This document shows positions 1 to 5,390 of a DNA stretch of 5,390 nucleotides, one piece after another. Under the pieces are notes generated by a model. That model had not been told where the DNA came from. It saw only the letters and a program-made list of their open reading frames with translations, and searched no databases. This stretch comes from Desulfobacterales bacterium. GTDB taxonomy: Bacteria; Desulfobacterota; Desulfobacteria; Desulfobacterales; JAFDCJ01. Positions within the stretch are counted from its first letter, which is position 1. Every line of letters begins with the position of its first letter. The position numbers were made by a program, and so were the translations under genes. The stretch is from NCBI GenBank assembly GCA_020345785.1, contig CP070771.1, forward strand, positions 1,543,597-1,548,986. The letters run 5' to 3'.

Positions 1-2603
1 CCCGCATCACCGGCGGCCTGGAGCGCGAAATCCACGTTGAGTTCGACATGGATCGGGTGGCGGCCTATAACGTCCCGTTTTCGAGTATTATCAACTCGGT
101 GACCCGGGGCAACGTCAATATGCCCGGCGGCAGCATGGATATCGGCGAAGCCAAATACCTGGTGCGGGTGCCGGAAGACTTCAAACACCCCTCGGAAATT
201 TTTTCCATCGTGGCCTTTGCGCGGGACGGCAAAGCGGTTTATTTACGCGATGTTGCCAACATCCGGGATGCCTTCAAAGACCCGTTGACCCGCAGCCGGA
301 TCAACCGGGAAAAGAGTGTTACCATTGCTGTGTCCAAGCGCAGCGGCGAAAACATCGTGCGGGTCACCGATGAAGTTAAAAAAATTATTGAGGAGATGCG
401 GCCCCAGCTGCCGCAAACCCTTAAAATCGACTTGACTGCCGACATGTCCGGCGACGTGCGGCTCATGGTGGCCGATCTGGAGAACAACATCATTTCCGGA
501 CTGATCCTGGTGCTCTGTGTCATTTTCGTATTCATCGGCGGCCAGTCCGCCGTTTTTGTAGCCTTGGCGATTCCTTATTCCATGTTTATTACCTTTGCCC
601 TGCTGACCGGCTTTGATGTGACCATGAATATGGTGGTGCTGTTTTCGCTCATTCTGGCCCTGGGCATGCTGGTGGACAACGGCATCGTGATCGTGGAAAA
701 TATCTACCGGCACATGCAGCAGGGCAAACCCCGGCAGGAGGCGGCCCGGGTCGGTGCCGATCAGGTGGCTTGGCCGGTGATCACCTCAACCCTGACCACC
801 TTAGGGGCGTTTGCACCGATGATGTTCTGGCCGGGTATCATGGGTGAATTCATGGGCTATCTGCCGATGACGTTGATCATGGCCTTGAGCGCTTCGTTGT
901 TTGTGGCCTTGATCATCAATCCTGTACTTTCCGCCCGTTACCAGAAAGTTAAAACGGCGAATCCGGGCAAACAGAACAATCCGAAAGAACCCATCGTCAA
1001 ACGCGTATACCTTTATATTCTGCGCTGGTGCCTGCGTCATCGATGGGTTGTGATGCTGTCTTCTTTTGTCACGCTCATTGCGGCGATAACGGCCTTTAAC
1101 TTGTTCGGCAAGGGTGCTGAATTTTTCCCGGAAACTGAACCCAAGCGTGCCTATGTCAACATCAAGGCGCCGGAAGGCACCAACCTGGACACCTCCGACA
1201 AGCTGGTGGGCCAGGTGGAAGAGATTTTATCGGAATATAAAGATATTCGTTACGTCATCTCCAATATCGGGGCGCTGGGCGGAGACCCTTTTTCCCAGGG
1301 CGGCACCGGCACCCATATCAGCCGGGTGGTATTGGACTTCAAAGACTTTCACGACCGCTCACGACCGTCTTCAGACATCGTTAATGAAGTGCGGCAGCGA
1401 ATATTAAAAACCATTCGAGGGGCCGAGGTGCAGGTTGAAAAGGAAGAAGAAGGTCCGCCCACCGGCCCCCCCATAAACATCGAAATTTCCGGTGAAGATA
1501 TTCTCCTGCTGGGCGAGCTGGCCGCGAAGGTGCGCAAGGAAATCAGAGACATTCCCGGACTGGTGGATCTGAAAGATAATTTTGTGAAAGGCAAACCGGA
1601 GATCCGGGTGCGGGTAGACAAGGAGAAAGCCGCTCTGCTGGGGCTGGATACGTTTACCATTGCGTACACCGTAAAAGCCGCCATCAATGGGGTTAAGGCG
1701 GGTGTTTATCGGGAGGGCAAGGATGAATATGACATTATCGCAAGACTGCCGGAACGCGACCGCCGCTCCATTGAAAGTCTGAAAAGGATTACGGTTTCCG
1801 GATCCCAGGGCGAGCCCATCCCCCTGACATCTCTGGCCGAAGTTTCTTTGGGCAGCGGTATCGGCGCCATCATGCGGCTGGATCAGAAACGCGTGGTTAC
1901 CATATCGGGAGATGTGTCCGGACGCTTGGCCAACGACGTCATTAAAGATATTGATGTCCGGCTGAAAAAAAATCTACAATGGCCTCGCGGTTATGCCTAT
2001 CGTTTCAGCGGCGAACAGGAGGAGCAGGCCAAGGCCCAGGCTTTCCTGAGCAAAGCTTTTTTTTCCGCTATTGCCATCATTTTGCTGATACTGATGACCC
2101 AGTTCAACTCATTTATCACGCCCTTTATCATTATCACCTCCGTCGTCCTCTCCCTGATCGGTGTTTTTGTAGGGCTTCTGATCACCGGAACCGCTTTCGG
2201 CATCATCATGACCGGCATCGGCGTCATCAGCCTGGCAGGGGTGGTGGTCAACAACGCCATCGTCCTTATTGACTACTACAACCAACTTTTGGCCAAGGGA
2301 CTCACATCTTTTGATGCACTGATGCGCGCCGGATCGGTCCGTTTCCGTCCGGTGATGCTGACCGCCATCACGACGATTCTGGGGCTATTGCCCATGGCCA
2401 CCGGCGTCAGTTTCGATTTCCGAAAAATGGCCCTGGATATCGGCGGAGAGTCTTCCCAATGGTGGGGCCCCATGGCGGTGGCCGTGATCTTCGGATTGGG
2501 GTTTGCCACATTGCTCACACTGATCGTTGTGCCGGTTCTCTGTTCTCTGGTCGACAGCGTGAAAACCCGCAAGGTGCATACTCAAGAGGCAGCGAAAATT
2601 TAA
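1..2603 (+). CDS. RND-family efflux permease (AcrB/HAE1-like), 5'-truncated by window edge
   Basis: Inner-membrane proton-driven pump subunit that would work with a periplasmic adaptor and an outer-membrane channel. The frame is open from base 3, ahead of the first ATG at 48, so the true start lies upstream. 866 residues are visible against about 1,030-1,050 for the family, so roughly 180 are missing (TM1 and part of the porter domain). Counting the codon at base 3 as residue 1: porter-domain remainder to ~155; TM2-TM6 ~163-312; TM7 ~347-369; second periplasmic porter/docking half ~370-680; TM8-TM12 ~683-850. TM4 carries GMLVDNGIVIVEN (Asp225, Asn226). TM10 carries VVVNNAIVLIDY (Asn750 where AcrB has its relay Lys). 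TM11 keeps the FRPVMLT arginine. The pattern fits HAE1 drug/lipid/organic-substrate exporters better than metal-exporting CzcA/CusA, but the substrate cannot be read from sequence. It ends in TAA with no clear terminator after it and is probably the last gene of an efflux operon. Confidence 0.95.
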   Translation, partial: RITGGLEREIHVEFDMDRVAAYNVPFSSIINSVTRGNVNMPGGSMDIGEAKYLVRVPEDFKHPSEIFSIVAFARDGKAVYLRDVANIRDAFKDPLTRSRINREKSVTIAVSKRSGENIVRVTDEVKKIIEEMRPQLPQTLKIDLTADMSGDVRLMVADLENNIISGLILVLCVIFVFIGGQSAVFVALAIPYSMFITFALLTGFDVTMNMVVLFSLILALGMLVDNGIVIVENIYRHMQQGKPRQEAARVGADQVAWPVITSTLTTLGAFAPMMFWPGIMGEFMGYLPMTLIMALSASLFVALIINPVLSARYQKVKTANPGKQNNPKEPIVKRVYLYILRWCLRHRWVVMLSSFVTLIAAITAFNLFGKGAEFFPETEPKRAYVNIKAPEGTNLDTSDKLVGQVEEILSEYKDIRYVISNIGALGGDPFSQGGTGTHISRVVLDFKDFHDRSRPSSDIVNEVRQRILKTIRGAEVQVEKEEEGPPTGPPINIEISGEDILLLGELAAKVRKEIRDIPGLVDLKDNFVKGKPEIRVRVDKEKAALLGLDTFTIAYTVKAAINGVKAGVYREGKDEYDIIARLPERDRRSIESLKRITVSGSQGEPIPLTSLAEVSLGSGIGAIMRLDQKRVVTISGDVSGRLANDVIKDIDVRLKKNLQWPRGYAYRFSGEQEEQAKAQAFLSKAFFSAIAIILLILMTQFNSFITPFIIITSVVLSLIGVFVGLLITGTAFGIIMTGIGVISLAGVVVNNAIVLIDYYNQLLAKGLTSFDALMRAGSVRFRPVMLTAITTILGLLPMATGVSFDFRKMALDIGGESSQWWGPMAVAVIFGLGFATLLTLIVVPVLCSLVDSVKTRKVHTQEAAKI

Positions 2604-3073
2604 GACTGCCTGATTCTTCGTCATAATTAACAGACTGGAAGCCTTGACAATAATGCCACGATGTAACACTTTTCGTCTGTGAGCTCAATTCAGATAGAAT
2701 GATAATTCCTCCATCACCAGGGTGGCATACATGAAATTTTGAATCTTCTAATTGAAACTTCTTACTGACACACGGATCTACCGTATTTCAGCTCCTCAAT
2801 TTAAAACGGCTTTTTTATCGTTATCCTGCTGTTAAAAATCTGCTGGTGGTCGCTGATTTTCAAAATGTCTACTAACTATATAGGTATTGTCTAAAGTGTA
2901 AATCAAGTAGATAAATAATCATAATTCATTCGCTGATGCCAAGTGCCGTTGGTACACTTTCTCATGAAAATTTATATTAAAATTCAGTGGGGTATAAGAT
3001 TTATGTTCATAGATCCTGCGATCAATTCAAGTCTGGCACTAAATTTGAATTACAGTTTTTAATATGAGCAAAA
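2604..3073. other. AT-rich intergenic spacer, no gene seen
   Basis: About 470 bases between the pump gene and the small doubtful ORF. Stops are frequent in all frames and base composition is clearly more AT-rich than the flanking genes. I found no convincing rho-independent terminator: the T-run near 2811-2817 follows only a 4-bp AAAA/TTTT pairing, and ACGG/CCGT at 2772-2784 is a 4-bp stem without a T-tract. No tRNA-like or repeat structure is visible. A -24/-12-like promoter motif sits near its right end (listed separately). Confidence 0.6.
3034..3049 (+). promoter_or_regulatory. Candidate sigma-54 (-24/-12) promoter, imperfect -12
   Basis: The sequence reads TGGCAC, five bases, then TTGAA. 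The -24 element matches the sigma-54 consensus TGGCAC exactly and the spacing is correct, but the -12 element has GA where GC is expected. Transcription would start near base 3060, just before the small ORF at 3074 and about 370 bases before the sigma-54 activator gene. The -12 GC is usually important, so this may be weak or a chance match. Confidence 0.3.
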
Positions 3074-3280
3074 ATGCAGCTAGCAGGAAATTTACAGTTG
3101 CCATTTATTGATATACTGAAAGACTACCATCATAAATCCGGCAAACATACTGGCACACGCGGCCATTGGGAATACAAGCTATTGATGGACGCCGATGTTG
3201 TTTTGAGGATGACTCTGCAAATTTTTCCTGACCGACGTTTAATAAGAATTGGAAGAGTAATTGCAAACGATCAGCACTAA
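3074..3280 (+). CDS. Doubtful small ORF, 68 residues, unrecognised
   Basis: ATG-to-TAA open frame encoding a basic, His-rich 68-residue polypeptide with no signal peptide, membrane segment or motif I recognise. No Shine-Dalgarno precedes the ATG. An internal TTG at 3098 has AGGA at a plausible distance (3085-3088), which would give 60 residues. The overlapping frame from ATG 3064 encodes only 15 residues (starting MSKNAASRK) before a stop. In favour of a real gene: a -24/-12-like motif lies about 25-40 bases upstream. Against: it stands alone in AT-rich spacer, has no ribosome site at the ATG, and has no known family. It could be a small protein, a remnant of a decayed gene, or random open frame. 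Its 3' end overlaps the second sigma-54-like site. Confidence 0.2.
   Translation: MQLAGNLQLPFIDILKDYHHKSGKHTGTRGHWEYKLLMDADVVLRMTLQIFPDRRLIRIGRVIANDQH
3249..3266 (+). promoter_or_regulatory. Candidate sigma-54 (-24/-12) promoter upstream of the NtrC-type activator
   Basis: The site reads TTGGAAG, five bases, then TTGCAA. GG (3251-3252) and GC (3263-3264) are exactly ten bases apart, as sigma-54 requires. The -12 element TTGCA is a full match; the -24 element keeps TTGG and then departs (AAG for CAC). Transcription would begin near base 3276, leaving an untranslated leader of about 155 bases before the GTG at 3433. Being upstream of a gene for a sigma-54 activator, it suggests autoregulation or control by another activator. 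Such short degenerate motifs arise by chance, so this remains a candidate. Confidence 0.4.
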
Positions 3281-3417
3281 ATCAAAGCTTATGAAAACCT
3301 AATCAAAATATCCTTCAGCCTGTGATTGTTTGTGAGTTTCCAAAGTCTTCAAACATCCGTCCGACACTCCAACCTGACTGCTGACTGATCAATGCCATCG
3401 CCGGTTTTCCTGGTTGA

Positions 3418-3424
3418 AAGGAGG
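3418..3424 (+). promoter_or_regulatory. Strong Shine-Dalgarno fixing the GTG start at 3433
   Basis: AAGGAGG is a full-length match to the anti-Shine-Dalgarno sequence and ends eight bases before the GTG codon at 3433. This strongly supports GTG as the true initiation codon. No ATG in the same frame lies near enough upstream to compete. Confidence 0.85.
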
Positions 3425-3432
3425 AAGATACC

Positions 3433-4782
3433 GTGGAAACATCGGAGATTCTTATATTAGGAAAAGATGAGATTGGTGGGCAAATTCTCAAAGACCGGTT
3501 TGGAGGCCATGCTTTTAAAATCATTGAAACTTTGGATCAAAGCGAAGCTTTTCAAATCGTAAAAAAACATCCGCCCGCCATTGTGATTATCACATCCGTC
3601 GCAAATGATAATAAAGACGGCTTACATTCCGTTAGGCAAATTCGCCGAATCAATGGTACCATTCCCATCATCATGATATCGCATCACAGCTCTGAAGATA
3701 GAGTTATCTCTGCTTTCAGGGCCGGTGTGAACGATTATTTCAACGTGCCGTTTCAATGCGAAGACGTGATGGAACGTATTCGCAAATGCCTGAACGGTCA
3801 TTCACTTCCACCATCGTGTGGTTTCAAAAGAAATGGTTCCGCCCGGCCGTCAAATCGGGAGATGATCGGCGACAGCAAACCAATGCGGGAAATCAGAAGC
3901 TACCTTCAGCAGGTTGCCGCAACCGACACCACCGTCTTGATTACCGGTGAGACCGGTACCGGCAAGGAACTGGCAGCAGAGTTGATCCATAAATACAGTT
4001 CGAGATACCAGAGGCCTTTCGTCTCGGTTAATTGTGCCGCCTTACCGGAAACCCTCGTAGAAAGCGAGTTGTTCGGGTATGACCGCGGCGCCTTCACCGG
4101 AGCGCTGGCCACCAAACAGGGGAAATTTGAACTGGCGGCCGGCGGAAGTGTTTTTTTGGATGAGATCGGCGATATGAGCGCTTTTTCCCAGGCCAAGATT
4201 CTGAGAATAATTGAGAATAAAATGATCATCAGATTGGGTGGAAAGAAAGATATCCCTTTGAAAGTCAGGATCATCGCCGCCACCAATAAAGATCCGGAGC
4301 AACTGGTCTCGCTTGGAAAATTCCGTGAAGATCTTTATTATCGACTCAACGTGGTGCGGGTGCATCTTCCTCCCTTGCGCGAGCGTAAGGAGGATATACT
4401 TGATTTGGCTGATTATATCATCGAGACATTAAATCGACGTTACAATCTGGATATTCAAGGATTGACAGAAGCGGCGCTGGCGGCTTTGATGCGCTATGAT
4501 TGGCCTGGAAATGTGCGGGAGTTAATCAACCTTTTTGAAGCTGTTTATGTAAATCCCCCCCAGAAACAAATTGACTTTTCGAATCTGCCGCGGCAGTTTC
4601 GCCGCAAACTCAGAAAAAACGATTCAACTACTGATAATGAACGAGAATACATCGTTTCTGCATTAATTTCAACCAACTGGAAAAAAGCCGAAGCGGCCAG
4701 TAAACTTAACTGGTCACGGATGACGCTCTATCGCAAGATCATAAAATACAATATCGTCGAGCACCGTAATCCGCCGAGATAG
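3433..4782 (+). CDS. NtrC-type sigma-54 activator with degenerate receiver domain
   Basis: Cytoplasmic enhancer-binding protein, 449 residues, predicted to remodel sigma-54 RNA polymerase by ATP hydrolysis. Domains: receiver-like fold 1-120; linker 121-143; AAA+ core ~144-370; Fis-type HTH ~405-441. AAA+ motifs are intact: Walker A GETGTGKE (172-179, Lys178), sigma-54-contact loop GAFTGA (219-224), Walker B VFLDE (Asp243, Glu244), sensor-I region AATN (Asn285), arginine-finger region FREDLYYRL (Arg298, Arg304), sensor II WPGNVREL (Arg362). The HTH ends with SRMTLYRKI. The receiver is odd: β3 ends IVIIT, so Thr54 replaces the phospho-acceptor Asp; the N-terminal acidic pair is Gly10-Lys11; the conserved Lys near 105 is Val (DYFNVPF). 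Only the Thr/Ser switch position (Ser83) remains. Phosphorylation control is therefore unlikely, and activation by a partner protein, a ligand or expression level is inferred. GTG start with AAGGAGG. No kinase gene is adjacent; target genes are unknown. Confidence 0.95.
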   Translation: METSEILILGKDEIGGQILKDRFGGHAFKIIETLDQSEAFQIVKKHPPAIVIITSVANDNKDGLHSVRQIRRINGTIPIIMISHHSSEDRVISAFRAGVNDYFNVPFQCEDVMERIRKCLNGHSLPPSCGFKRNGSARPSNREMIGDSKPMREIRSYLQQVAATDTTVLITGETGTGKELAAELIHKYSSRYQRPFVSVNCAALPETLVESELFGYDRGAFTGALATKQGKFELAAGGSVFLDEIGDMSAFSQAKILRIIENKMIIRLGGKKDIPLKVRIIAATNKDPEQLVSLGKFREDLYYRLNVVRVHLPPLRERKEDILDLADYIIETLNRRYNLDIQGLTEAALAALMRYDWPGNVRELINLFEAVYVNPPQKQIDFSNLPRQFRRKLRKNDSTTDNEREYIVSALISTNWKKAEAASKLNWSRMTLYRKIIKYNIVEHRNPPR

Positions 4783-4809
4783 GAATTAGCTCATAGATCA
4801 TAGGACAAC

Positions 4810-4841
4810 GCTTGGAGGCTGGGAAGCTTGAAAGCTGGAAG
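4810..4841. repeat. Degenerate 8-bp tandem repeat, four units
   Basis: Four successive 8-base units, each starting GCT: GCTTGGAG, GCTGGGAA, GCTTGAAA, GCTGGAAG. The shared pattern is GCTKGRAR with small changes, and units alternate between GCTT and GCTG. It begins 27 bases after the regulator stop codon. It may be part of a dispersed intergenic repeat family, but this single copy cannot show that. Confidence 0.6.
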
Positions 4842-4848
4842 ACCAGCT
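4833..4848. other. Small dyad symmetry (possible weak terminator or repeat hairpin)
   Basis: AGCTGG (4833-4838) and CCAGCT (4843-4848) form a perfect 6-bp inverted repeat around a 4-base loop AAGA. It overlaps the last tandem-repeat unit, about 50 bases after the regulator stop. No T-tract follows, so it does not fit a standard rho-independent terminator. It could be RNA structure at the mRNA end or simply part of the repeat. Confidence 0.35.
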
Positions 4849-5105
4849 GTCAAAGGTTAAAGCGTCTGCTCACTTGTAGTTGGACGGAGATGGTTTTACG
4901 ATAATCAAAACGAAGGTGCACATGATTTGAAAACCGCCGATGACGATATTTGCATTTCCACCAGGGTTGGAATATCATCTACGTATATGTACTTGGTTGA
5001 TTTTCCATGTATTCCCAATGTATCTAAAATTCCTACAACATCAAAAATCTATTTACACCCAAGCATTTAAACCTTGAACCTATCTGAAATTTCATCTAAT
5101 CCAAA

Positions 5106-5133
5106 TTGACACTATGTGGTATCTGTTTATATT
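5106..5133 (+). promoter_or_regulatory. Candidate sigma-70 promoter for the cyclase gene
   Basis: A perfect -35 hexamer TTGACA (5106-5111) is followed after 16 bases by TATATT (5128-5133), a five-of-six match to TATAAT. Transcription would start near 5140, giving a leader of about 130 bases before the ATG at 5272. A TATAAT at 5139-5144 lacks a partner -35 at proper distance. AT-rich DNA yields -10-like matches easily, so the exact -35 is the main support. Confidence 0.45.
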
Positions 5134-5271
5134 AGATTTATAATTTCTTTCAGCATCTGACCAAATGCCTGTTTTATTAGCAGAATCGAGCCCGCACAGA
5201 CATCTCAATTCCTGTATTCTGACTACAATTTAGTATAGAGCTTTCAATAACCACAAAAGTGAGAGAATCCT

Positions 5272-5390
5272 ATGGGACTAGAGGATTATAAACGCAAACT
5301 TACCGCTATCCTCAGCGCCGATGCCGTCGGCTACAGCCGTCTTATGGCTGAAGACGAGGCGGAAACTGTAAAGACAATAGCTTCCTACCG
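5272..5390 (+). CDS. Class III adenylate/guanylate cyclase, N-terminal fragment (cut by window end)
   Basis: The first 39 codons, plus two bases of the next, of a class III nucleotidyl cyclase, which makes cAMP or cGMP from the triphosphate. The visible N-terminus has the typical opening of soluble bacterial members: a basic lead, then TAILSADAVGYSRLM, then an acidic stretch EDEAE. Asp17 in SADAVGYS is the expected first metal-binding Asp of the catalytic domain. The second metal Asp, the substrate-specifying residues and any C-terminal domain (often TPR repeats in this type) lie beyond the window, so ATP versus GTP preference cannot be judged. The ATG has a weak Shine-Dalgarno, GAGAG at 5261-5265, six bases upstream. 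No signal peptide or membrane segment is seen, so the catalytic domain is at the very N-terminus. It is separated from the regulator by about 490 bases and is likely its own transcription unit. Confidence 0.85.
   Translation, partial: MGLEDYKRKLTAILSADAVGYSRLMAEDEAETVKTIASY

Larger units (their letters stand above)
4783..5271. other. Intergenic spacer, AT-rich in its right two-thirds
   Basis: About 490 bases between the sigma-54 activator and the cyclase gene. The left end carries a short degenerate tandem repeat and dyad (listed separately). The rest is AT-rich with scattered stops. An ORF of 45 codons from ATG 4940 to TGA 5077 lacks a ribosome site and any recognisable content and is not called. 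A sigma-70-like promoter lies near 5106. No tRNA, terminator with T-tract or insertion-sequence end was seen. Confidence 0.6.

Noticed and set aside
48..50. ATG at 48 as the start of the RND gene
   Set aside because: The same frame is open to the window edge and encodes RND-like sequence before it (GGLEREIHVEFD). The protein would also be about 180 residues short, so 48 is an internal Met.
239..713. Long reverse-strand open frames opposite the RND gene
   Set aside because: They are antisense to clearly conserved RND coding sequence and have compositions typical of shadow frames.
2686..2731. Reverse-strand mini-ORF of about 15 codons beginning MYATLVMEE
   Set aside because: Very short, no Shine-Dalgarno, and no recognisable leader-peptide or attenuator structure beside it.
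2805..2822. AAAACGG followed by a T-run as a terminator for the pump operon
   Set aside because: Only a 4-bp A/T stem precedes the T-run, with no GC-rich hairpin, and it lies about 200 bases after the stop codon.
4814..4827. GG-N10-GC match as a sigma-54 promoter
   Set aside because: It falls inside the octamer repeat, and neither the TGGCAC nor the TTGC context is present. It is a by-product of the repeat.
4957..4973. TTCCA/TGGAA dyad in the spacer
   Set aside because: A 5-bp stem with no neighbouring promoter element or T-tract. Such pairs are expected by chance in this length.
4940..5077. 45-codon forward ORF in the regulator-cyclase spacer
   Set aside because: No ribosome-binding site, AT-driven residue composition and no motif. 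It is consistent with chance.

Overview
The window holds three protein-coding genes, all on the + strand, separated by long AT-rich spacers. The coding parts have moderate GC content, with many GGC/GCC/CTG codons in the first gene. Together with a sigma-54 activator and a class III cyclase, this fits a Gram-negative bacterium. The protein style most resembles Desulfobacterota (former Deltaproteobacteria, Desulfobacterales-like). That placement is an inference from protein character; there is no rRNA or other marker gene here.

Layout: (1) Bases 1-2603 are the 3' five-sixths of an RND-family efflux permease (AcrB/HAE1-like inner-membrane pump). Its first ~180 residues lie upstream of the window. 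(2) Bases 2604-3432 are mostly non-coding and AT-rich. They contain one doubtful small ORF (3074-3280) and two sites resembling sigma-54 (-24/-12) promoters, near 3034 and 3249. (3) Bases 3433-4782 are a complete 449-residue NtrC-type sigma-54 activator (receiver, AAA+, Fis-type HTH) with a GTG start and a near-perfect Shine-Dalgarno. The AAA+ and HTH parts look fully functional. The receiver lacks the phospho-acceptor Asp, the acidic pair and the conserved Lys, so it looks like a pseudo-receiver. (4) Bases 4783-5271 are a spacer with a degenerate 8-bp tandem repeat overlapping a small dyad, then AT-rich DNA with a good sigma-70-like promoter. (5) Bases 5272-5390 are the first 39 codons of a class III adenylate/guanylate cyclase, cut by the window end.

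The RND gene is probably the tail of an efflux operon whose membrane-fusion and outer-membrane partners lie upstream. The regulator and cyclase each appear to be separate transcription units, given spacers of several hundred bases and their own promoter-like or ribosome-binding signals. No direct link between pump, activator and cyclase can be shown from this sequence. The most notable item is the phosphorylation-incompetent receiver on an otherwise intact sigma-54 activator, preceded by its own -24/-12-like site. I see no mobile element, CRISPR array, tRNA or rRNA, and no clear evidence of a wholly new system.
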